This document shows positions 61,301-64,000 of a stretch of DNA of 64,000 bases, piece by piece. Source of the stretch: Symbiodinium natans (taxonomy: Eukaryota; Sar; Dinophyceae; Suessiales; Symbiodiniaceae); assembly GCA_905221605.1 (NCBI GenBank), contig CAJNDS010002268.1, positions 963,232 to 1,027,231 of the forward strand, given 5' to 3'. Made by a program: the position numbers and the translations under genes. Within the stretch, counting starts at the first letter, position 1; every line of letters begins with the position of its first letter. The notes beneath the pieces are model-generated. The model saw nothing but the letters and a program-made list of their open reading frames with translations, was not told the DNA's origin and searched no databases.

Positions 61301-64000
61301 GTTGGCCGGCTTTTCGGGCCGCTGATGCTGGAAGCCTTGATGAGTCATGGCTTCGGGGTTTAGGGTTTAGGGTTTAGGGTTTAGGGTTTAGGGTTTAGGG
61401 TTTAGGGTTTAGGGTTAGGGTTTAGGGTTTAGGGTTTAGGGTGTAGGGTTTAGGGTTTAGGGTTTCGGGTTCGTTTACTCACAAACAAAGAAAGAATAAC
61501 ACCCGTATATTGCACCTTTGAGGAAGAACTTTTGCGTTCGGGGGGGGGGGGGGGGGAGGGGCGGGGGGGGGGGGGGGGTTCTTAAGAAAACAACAGCTGA
61601 ACCAAACCCCTAACCCTAAACCCTAAACCCTAAACCCTAAACCCTAAACCCTAAACCCTAAACCCTAAACCCTAAACCGAACCCGGGCTGAGGGTCTAGA
61701 ACTTTGGGGCTTCGGGATTTGGGAAGTTTAGGATTTTAGGGTTTAGGGTTTAGGGTGTAGGGTTTAGGCTTTTAGGGCTTTAGGGTTTAGAGTTTAGGGT
61801 CTAAAATTGTGGTCCCCTTTCCTGGGATCCCCGGAAGGAGAAAACTACAACCACAATGCCTCGAGGGGAATCCATTTTTTTGAGGGTAGCCGCCTTACAA
61901 TGGGTGCCCAAATACGCACACTACCCATTTCGGGATTTAGGGTTTGGGGCCTGGACTTTAGGTTTGGGGTTTATAAAGGTTAGTTACAGGTGGGTAGTTA
62001 CGGTTTCTATAAGGGATTTAGGGTTGGGGGCTGGGACTTTAAGTTTGGAAGAACACGTCAGCCAAAGAAGCCGGCCGACTCAGACCCATGTGGTCCTTCT
62101 GATAAGGGTGACGTGCTATGTAACCCTAAACCCTAAACCCTAAACCCTACACCCTAAACCCTAAACCCTAAACCCTAAACCCTAAACCCTAAACCCTAGT
62201 AGGACCGAAAAGGGGCTCCCCTTTCAGAGGCATGCGACCCATGTTGCAAGTCAGGATGAGAGGCTCTTGAGTCGTGGGGGTTTAGAGCTTGGGAGCTTCA
62301 GGGTTGAGGCTTTGATACGTTGATCAAAAACACTTACCTCAAACAAGGGTTTAGGGTTTAGGGTTTAGGGTTTTGGGTTTAGGGTTTAAGGGTAAGTTTG
62401 CAGTAATAGTGGATCCAGGCGGACCAAGAACTCAGAGAACTTCCCAAGGTTCTTGTTCAGGTTTCGATTATTCACAGGGCTCCTTTGGGCAGGGGAGCCC
62501 CTCAGGTGTAGGGTGTATCAGGTACCCGCCACCCACATAGGGTTTAGGGTTTAGGGCTTGGGGTCCTGTAGCGGCGACGGCCCCTTGACTAACCTTTTCT
62601 AAGCATGTGAGCACTGGCGAGAACCCTCTGAACTTTTATGAAGCTGGCTTTTAGGGTTTAGGGTTTAATGTTAGACCTGGTTTAGTAGGGGGGGGGTTCT
62701 ATAAAGTCAAATTTCCGAAATTATTCAGGACCCCCTCACTGTTGGCGGGGTCCGCTTTAAAGTCAAACCGTCCGGGCGCCGTAAGAAAATTCCACGTGGC
62801 GCGCCTTTAAAAAAGATAACCGGGCATTGCTGCCCCTTTTAAATCTATCTAAACTCCTCCCTATTAAAATCATATAAGCCCCCGGGGCCGTGTAATCAGG
62901 ACCCAATCCACGCCCCGACTGTTCAGGGGGGGGGGGGGGCCCTACATTAAACCAGGTCCAACATTAGTTCAGGGTTTAGGGATAAGAAGCCTAGACCCAG
63001 GCGCCAAGGACGGTCAGGACCAAGAAGCCCCTTTTCTAATGATTCACCAAACACCTAAAACCCAACGAGTTCACAAATGGCACAAAAACAACCCTCAACA
63101 ACGTTGTGCCTTGCTTGCTACCTGGTAGCTGAATTGCTTGTCCTCTGGGGGCTCCCAGAAAACGCCGTTGAAGAGGTTGGTGGCTTGGCGGCAGATGGTC
63201 GCTCGAGGTCTCTCGGGAACATGACACGAGGTTCCAGGTACAGTTTCAAGGGGTGAAGACTCGTACTCCTAAGGATGTACCCCTAGAGGTTCCCCTTAAT
63301 ACAATCCTAATATGGCCCTTACATTCTCAAGCTAGGGCTCCCAAACTCAAGGCTTCAACCTTAGTGGTCTAAGGTAGAGTCCCACGAAAACTCGAGGTAT
63401 GCAAGGTTCCCCAGCTGAACCCTAGACCCTAAACCCTAAACCCTAAACCCTAAACCCTAAACCCTAAACCCTAAACCCTAAACCCTGAACCCTGAACCCT
63501 AAACCCTACACCCCAAACTCCGCGCGGGCCCACTAGAAGGACGACCCCATGATCTGGTGCACTCCTGTACACTCTCCAGCCGGCAGCCCTAAACCCTAAA
63601 CCCTAAACCCTAAACCCTAAACCCTAAACCCTAAACCCTAAACCCTAAACCATAAACCCTAAACCCTAAACCCTAAACCCCAACCGCAAACCCTAAACCC
63701 GAAACCCCCCGAAAAACTTCAACCCCCCTGAATCCTGCATTTCCAGGGCCCAGCACCCCTGATGAAGAAAGGGTTTTAGGATTAGGGCTTAGGGCTTGGG
63801 CCTCGAGTCAAAAAACGCCTGGAGTCAAAAAACTCCAAGCAGGTTAAGGGTTTAGGGCTTAGGTTTAGGCGCTTCGGGCTTAGGGAAACCCTAAACCCTA
63901 AACCCTAAACCCTAAACCCTCTCAGCGTCAGGCTGTGGTCCTGCCAGGCCAGCTTGATCCTCGTGACAGGGCGCCAGTGGGAGATGTGAGCAAGCTCTCG
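28667..64000 (-). CDS. GBE1: 1,4-alpha-glucan branching enzyme (GH13), 31 exons, 5' end outside window
   Basis: Makes alpha-1,6 branches in starch/glycogen (EC 2.4.1.18), probably cytosolic as dinoflagellate starch is. Exons in order: 64000-63922, 63201-63122, 61327-61276, 59550-59502, 58732-58639, 48457-48413, 47983-47953, 47049-46949, 45766-45703, 44653-44604, 44095-44054, 43511-43451, 43280-43174, 42107-42081, 41911-41848, 41552-41509, 41261-41218, 40642-40615, 40305-40270, 39866-39780, 38954-38914, 38137-38100, 35068-35038, 34686-34621, 33443-33408, 32723-32646, 32219-32131, 30922-30855, 30428-30370, 29188-29137, 28702-28667. Phase is unbroken over 593 codons. Signatures: [17 protein letters not shown] (region I), GFRFDGITS (II), TVAE/DVSGMP (III), AYAESHDQ (IV), [11 protein letters not shown] and the C-terminal YVPSRTAQ. 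Donors: 18 GC, 6 GT, 6 GA; 23 of 30 acceptors are AG|G. About 100 N-terminal residues are missing. Least sure: the first exon, the 45766 exon and the last exon. Confidence 0.93.
29210..29310. mobile_element. Inverted-repeat element, family II, in branching-enzyme intron
   Basis: Starts GGAGACTCCAACACCCCTTAA, ends TTAAGGGGTATTGGAGGTCC, with AAGGAAGATTCCTT and AAGGAATGCTCCTT inside. It lies just upstream of the exon at 29188-29137, followed by a 13-unit (TTTAGGG)n array (29338-29430) in the same intron. Confidence 0.75.
29338..29430. repeat. Interstitial (TTTAGGG)n array
   Basis: About 13 perfect units. At 29547-29600 there is a homogeneous block of the variant CCCTAAG/CCCTGAG. Confidence 0.95.
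30062..30245. mobile_element. Family II element, rearranged
   Basis: Starts GAGACTCCAATACCCCTTG; a TTTAGGG-derived stretch (30139-30160) is inserted; then GGGGCATTGGAGTC and a further half copy ending CATATAAGGAACCCTC. It lies in a branching-enzyme intron. Confidence 0.6.
31875..31982. mobile_element. Inverted-repeat element, family I-A, intact
   Basis: GGTAGCCCAGTAACC at the left and ACTGGGCTACCAAG at the right; AGGTGCCCTT pairs with AAGGGGTACC. At about 108 bp it is the best-preserved copy of this family and it sits inside a branching-enzyme intron. Confidence 0.8.
32015..32108. repeat. Interstitial (CCCTAAA)n array
   Basis: About 13 units with four CCCTAAG units near the end, immediately downstream of the exon at 32131-32219. 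Similar arrays in the same gene lie at 32569-32633, 33056-33123 and 35080-35140 (TTTAGGG orientation). Confidence 0.95.
35270..36090. repeat. Polypyrimidine CCCCTTCCCC low-complexity block
   Basis: About 800 bp of C/T (with A) built from CCCCTACCCCTTCCCC, AACCATTCCACTCC and CACCACCAACC motifs. It lies in the 3-kb branching-enzyme intron 35069-38099. The Pro/Ser/Thr frame across it is a translated repeat. Confidence 0.85.
36150..36715. repeat. Direct duplication of about 120 bp at about 455-bp spacing
   Basis: CCTGGCCCTGTGCC(G/T)ACTGGCTCATGGCCCC to GACTCGATCAGATGACTGACTTT occurs at about 36157-36240 and again at about 36609-36694. A CCGCTCCG(T/C)TTGCTCCGCCCTTCC extension follows in both. A C run of about 20 (36406-36425) lies between the copies. 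Confidence 0.8.
36720..36812. repeat. C homopolymer, about 93 nt
   Basis: An uninterrupted run of C, by far the longest homopolymer here. It directly follows the second duplication unit and lies in a branching-enzyme intron. The true length is likely to vary between reads. Confidence 0.9.
37040..37380. repeat. Two short tandem repeats
   Basis: 37055-37175: GGCGCGCATCA(T/G)GAGCAT units with CCCGGGACC spacers (three copies). 37215-37380: about 60-bp units with GCTTAGAAACGTTAAGGGAG, TTTAGGGGCCT and AACGCTTAGAGAT (about three copies). No coding sequence is supported. Confidence 0.7.
37627..37735. repeat. Interstitial (CCCTAAA)n array
   Basis: 15 perfect units between two branching-enzyme exons (38137-38100 and 35068-35038). 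Confidence 0.95.
38390..38440. repeat. GGGCGGTGA minisatellite
   Basis: About five 9-bp units (GTGAGGGCG). Nearby are G runs at 38597-38616 and 39164-39194 (the latter about 26 G). Confidence 0.8.
39290..39560. repeat. AAT/AAC and AGT triplet microsatellite
   Basis: AATAATAAT, AACAATAAC and AGTAGTAGT tracts over about 270 bp in a branching-enzyme intron. The Asn/Ser/Val-repeat frames on either strand are artefacts. Confidence 0.85.
40144..40205. repeat. Interstitial (CCCTAAA)n array
   Basis: About eight units. Others in the gene: 40744-40815 (CCCTAAA), 40922-41025 and 41141-41205 (TTTAGGG), 42424-42498 (CCCTAAA). Orientation changes from intron to intron. Confidence 0.93.
41945..42046. mobile_element. 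Family III element with 13-bp target-site duplication
   Basis: Ends ATGTTCCCGCCTATACTAACAG and CTGTCAGTATACGGGGGAGCAT pair. AAGATAGAGCATG (about 41930-41942) and AAGATAGAACATG (about 42045-42057) flank it. It sits in the 169-nt intron 41912-42080 between the two halves of GH13 region III, one of the few introns with no telomere repeat. Confidence 0.75.
42653..42757. repeat. Variant telomere array (TTTTAGGG)n
   Basis: About 13 perfect 8-bp units. TTTTAGGG is the Chlamydomonas-type telomere unit; here it is a homogeneous local variant within TTTAGGG surroundings. Confidence 0.95.
43451..43511 (-). other. GBE1: Branching-enzyme exon with GH13 region II (nucleophile)
   Basis: Reads [20 protein letters not shown]. 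In GH13 enzymes the Asp of RFDG is the catalytic nucleophile. The exon is entered after AG|GA and left at a GA donor (CATG|GAGTC) that joins GCATTGGC to give HGIGKGY. Confidence 0.93.
44170..44335. repeat. Variant telomere array (TTTAAGGG)n and (TTTCAGGG)n
   Basis: About ten TTTAAGGG units, then TTTCAGGG, TTTGAGGG and TTTCGGGG units: 8-bp variants in blocks. A regular (CCCTAAA)n array lies at 44424-44575. Confidence 0.93.
46949..47049 (-). other. GBE1: Branching-enzyme exon with GH13 region I
   Basis: Reads [20 protein letters not shown] and on to DGTDHCSL. Region I (DxVHxHxS) helps bind the -1 glucose. Preceded by a 31-nt exon ([11 protein letters not shown]) and left at a GT donor. Confidence 0.93.
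47430..47770. repeat. TTTTGGGGTTTAGGGTTCAGGG higher-order repeat
   Basis: Units of about 75-110 bp made of degenerate telomere motifs, with GGGGCTACCAGGG occurring three times. A family I-A half element (47320-47421) precedes it and supplies the GCTACCAGGG motif. Confidence 0.75.
48018..48122. repeat. Interstitial (TTTAGGG)n array
   Basis: 15 perfect units followed by four GGGGATT units. The array lies inside a family IV element (47993-48300, ends TTCATGAGTATTTGTAAGTAGGG and ACTACCCATGAAGCTCCAAG). Confidence 0.95.
48679..48858. mobile_element. Family I-A element, multimeric
   Basis: GCACCCTTTTTTGGGTTGGTTACC occurs three times, with one right end (GGGCACCACCGGGCTAGCAAGG). It lies between the stop of the nested gene (48870) and the branching-enzyme exon at 48457. 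Confidence 0.7.
48870..58443 (-). CDS. Unidentified membrane protein gene nested in a branching-enzyme intron
   Basis: Exons in exact phase: 58443-58389 (signal peptide [18 protein letters not shown]), 58274-58225, 54802-54684, 54471-54404 ([13 protein letters not shown]), 54230-54118 ([20 protein letters not shown]), 54000-53935, 53509-53271 ([20 protein letters not shown]), 53204-53169, 53046-52935 ([20 protein letters not shown]). Further segments, phase not fully solved: 52590-52460, 52130-51998, 51352-51270 ([16 protein letters not shown]), 50985-50810 ([17 protein letters not shown]), 50728-50560, 50372-50285, 50165-50117, 49830-49775, 49672-49602, 49492-49425, 49108-49013 (membrane segment [20 protein letters not shown]), 48943-48870 (stop TAG). 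Donors are GT, GC and [13 protein letters not shown] near 52000/51350 faintly resembles a TBC signature; not assigned. It may be a secreted or type I membrane protein. Confidence 0.6.
49498..49592. mobile_element. Family I-A element interrupted by a telomere array
   Basis: CCCCCAGTAGCCATATTCGGG...GGGTGCCCCTTTTTGGGGG, then four TTTAGGG units, then CAGGGCACCACTTGGGCTACC. On the minus strand it separates ...QLMHGKSSL from [13 protein letters not shown] in the nested gene, so it lies in or is an intron. Confidence 0.7.
49688..49765. repeat. Interstitial (TTTAGGG)n array
   Basis: 11 units after a C run of 15 (49674-49688), in an intron of the nested gene. Confidence 0.95.
51818..51972. repeat. 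Longest perfect (TTTAGGG)n array
   Basis: About 21 units, nearly all perfect, in a nested-gene intron. No larger terminal-type array is present in the window. Confidence 0.95.
52352..52384. repeat. G homopolymer, about 32 nt
   Basis: An uninterrupted G run in a nested-gene intron. Others nearby: 50389-50404, 52596-52607 (C), 52795-52813. Confidence 0.9.
52661..52765. mobile_element. Inverted-repeat element, family III, intact
   Basis: GGGATGCTCCCCCTTATACCAC...CAGTCCTTAATCGGGATTATAA at the left pairs with ATCCCTATTAAGGACTGC...TATAAGGGGGAACATCCC at the right. About 105 bp, in a nested-gene intron. Confidence 0.8.
54811..58147 (+). mobile_element. 5'-truncated LINE-like retroelement with exact 17-bp target-site duplication
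   Basis: The 17-mer AAAAAGGGCTCCCTTTT occurs at 54811-54827 and again at 58131-58147. Between them are 3303 bp with a 1050-codon ORF and a 93-bp 3' region ending GTGCAGCAA. Outside, CCTAGGAAT (54803-54810) and TGGTGTTGGGTAG...GGGAGACCTAG (58148-58214) are the two halves of a family I-A-like inverted-repeat element, so the retroelement landed inside it. The exact duplication and intact ORF indicate a recent insertion. The 5' end starts within the coding region, as is usual for target-primed truncation. Confidence 0.85.
54885..58037 (+). CDS. Reverse transcriptase / RNase H polyprotein of a non-LTR retroelement
   Basis: 1050 codons, uninterrupted. Reverse transcriptase motif A is [11 protein letters not shown] (Asp102), motif B AVQGCSMS (159-166), motif C FLDD (193-196), where most families have [22 protein letters not shown] zinc-binding motif (547-563) is of the type that follows the thumb in LINEs. 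RNase H runs from about 612 to 765: IFVDGS (Asp618), CELYAL (Glu659), ASDCAS (Asp679), KAHT (His731), GNEQVD (Asp750), so all catalytic acids are kept. A 290-residue C-terminal extension has a second Cys cluster (814-834). No endonuclease and only part of the fingers are present, fitting 5' truncation; the frame is open back to 54813, so the ATG at 54885 is probably internal. It is the only secure plus-strand gene in the window. Confidence 0.95.
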   Translation: MQIAEATGDWPQVLKMIAVSSIAKKPLVASPEDTGAIGVSSAVYSVWSSLRFKQLATWMNQICPGNLLGGLAHRTADTSEVDLSLALHDPDSHFDLIAVFIDRWKCFDLILPYVALNVAAQLGLPDQIFRAVLGFYGGQCKFFKLGNVYGKRVMCTNSAVQGCSMSILMIHCMYAVLSRQLNTVCPSIKFSTFLDDSKIWTRTSDTNALVDAFKAIHEFDTGVGQVLNDEKTIVATRRKRNAKRFLLKVGRACKAKKQAKSLGYSHQFDKRHSPKLQDERVDKAKVAMLKISQLPLSPEMKAIHVHANGHSKWVYGTEIQGPSRNALAKLRTATAKVFVKKANNMRCPFLLFATLQDPWLDPFAKWVQHVSLKLRRLAYLKPELLRKILSQVREDARNRPAPKHNVANGVVNVVAYLFFALGWKVGDPNAFNLVLSDGRIISLKAGSKDAFLEELARDVRKYLLNQSPFRYDNPTPGQYGTPDVYLTRFLLDTTFAKDDDFQFLRGYLDKLPPNIHYTRGILSSLLSGSVYNGHRYRAAGLRDSAACPQCGKQETHCHMFRDCEALQESIPSQGDEPLLSWVTGIFFEPPHFHDEPTQAWKLPVVETRWCPQSTIFVDGSVFHHRWAPIRAGASAVTVPGLFKHAVAVHGASVNSFRCELYALILAIHLTDGDITVASDCASVLRRAQFLQMHNFEWDCPYQFENPDLWDLFLVVARAHNGSIRFVKVKAHTKGETSQCPLLTAGNEQVDALAKATAKALSSDLIARSRPYLQQAVSVQVHLVATLVKRSAACQLAPFDEDEQASAGLTQTVICTCKPRRRLNSKRPRKCYSNCHLMGHSVLLGDVETKVLQMYRTNTLPPDVLFDCLRRRYLGFFAHLQPEGMQFSGWQGLSLDPLLRGRRPLSQAAAEALANFVSEQRWFFCDRPQGERTPWLVVLIEFLAVYGFFPGWLVPGMTARILVSRFRTFFLRLCKGLPTSIHSVKHVKSAAVFGMKSLSGFYGSMRCQHFHHQMFIFLQASLAQSVCLPDRKSLGHKWTPKFDGFDGIPPY
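58637..58732 (-). other. GBE1: Branching-enzyme exon before the 10-kb intron
   Basis: Exon 58732-58639 reads [20 protein letters not shown]...YGCFGYH and ends at a GC donor (58638-58637). In branching enzymes FGY(H/Q) is followed directly by VTSFFA, which is the first coding of the next exon at 48457. The junction is therefore certain even though 10.2 kb and another gene intervene. Confidence 0.9.
59255..59480. repeat. CCCCAAACCCTAAA degenerate array
   Basis: About 30 units alternating CCCCAAA and CCCTAAA with CCCTACA and CCCTGAA variants, in a branching-enzyme intron. Proteins read across it ([13 protein letters not shown]...) are repeat translations. Confidence 0.9.
59945..60053. mobile_element. 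Family I-A-like element
   Basis: ACCTAGGAATATAAAAAAAGGGCAGCC at the left and AGGGCCTACTCCGGGTCCTAGG at the right. Its left end matches the left half of the element split by the retroelement (54801-54827), so these two form a CCTAGGAAT subfamily. Confidence 0.65.
60402..60516. mobile_element. Inverted-repeat element, family VII
   Basis: ACATGGGTGGTTGTCAAAATTATGATCCC pairs with GGGACCATAATTTTGACAAGCACCCATGT: about 29-bp terminal repeats over a 115-bp element. AGTATAC/GTACAGTATA flank it, possibly a duplication. No other copy was seen in the window. Confidence 0.75.
61358..61468. repeat. Interstitial (TTTAGGG)n array
   Basis: About 15 units, one TTAGGG. Opposite-orientation arrays in the same intron lie at 61613-61678, 62120-62200 and 59255-59480. 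G runs of about 17 and 16 lie at 61540-61578. Confidence 0.95.
62666..62966. mobile_element. MITE-like element of about 300 bp with terminal inverted repeats
   Basis: TAATGTTAGACCTGGTTTAGTAGGG at the left pairs with CCCTACATTAAACCAGGTCCAACATTA at the right. The interior is GC-rich with repeated AAAGTCAAA and no ORF. It is longer than the other families and single-copy here; it lies in a branching-enzyme intron. Confidence 0.7.
63424..63710. repeat. Two interstitial (CCCTAAA)n arrays
   Basis: 63424-63515 (about 13 units, two CCCTGAA) and 63586-63710 (about 16 units), separated by 70 bp of unique sequence in the most upstream branching-enzyme intron of the window. Confidence 0.95.

Noticed and set aside
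1-64000. Chromosome end or subtelomere
   Set aside because: Arrays are short, scattered and in both orientations between exons; there is no long terminal array.
1-64000. Plant genome, suggested by TTTAGGG
   Set aside because: GC/GA donors, micro-exons, introner-like elements and mostly AG|G acceptors fit a dinoflagellate, which shares this telomere unit.

Overview
The window reads as nuclear DNA of a dinoflagellate. TTTAGGG/CCCTAAA (telomere-type) heptamers occur everywhere as short internal arrays. Coding sequence is cut into tiny exons, average about 57 nt in the best gene. Splice donors are GC, GT and GA in that order of abundance, acceptors are mostly AG|G, and introns carry short inverted-repeat elements that look like introners. 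These are known dinoflagellate traits; the genus is not resolved. No rRNA, tRNA, CRISPR array or bacterial-type operon was seen.

Almost all coding sequence is on the minus strand. (1) 28.7-64.0 kb: a 1,4-alpha-glucan (starch/glycogen) branching enzyme, rebuilt by hand as 31 exons (593 codons including the stop, N-terminus beyond the window) with unbroken phase and all four GH13 signature regions. (2) 48.87-58.44 kb: a second, unidentified minus-strand gene with a signal peptide and a C-terminal membrane segment lies wholly inside one 10.2-kb branching-enzyme intron. (3) 54.8-58.1 kb: a plus-strand, 5'-truncated LINE-like retroelement (intact 1050-codon reverse transcriptase/zinc knuckle/RNase H ORF) is inserted in an intron of that nested gene. 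It has an exact 17-bp target-site duplication and sits inside an introner-like element: three nested layers. (4) 25.06-27.17 kb: a secreted, Thr-linker, beta-trefoil (ricin-B-fold) lectin-like gene of about seven exons; its first intron is essentially one inverted-repeat element whose duplicated target AGGTTG supplies the splice sites. (5) 6.2-8.9 kb: three longer minus-strand exons of unknown function in a region poor in telomere repeats; one has a 17-bp frameshifting tandem duplication. (6) 0-5 kb and 11.8-24.6 kb: short minus-strand exon-like islands between telomere-repeat arrays, not identified.

The rest is telomere-type arrays and their variants, at least eight families of short inverted-repeat elements (some nested in each other), (AT)n, polypyrimidine and triplet microsatellites, many G/C homopolymers (one of about 93 C) and some short tandem repeats. 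All exon joins were read by eye from phase and family similarity; no alignment was run.
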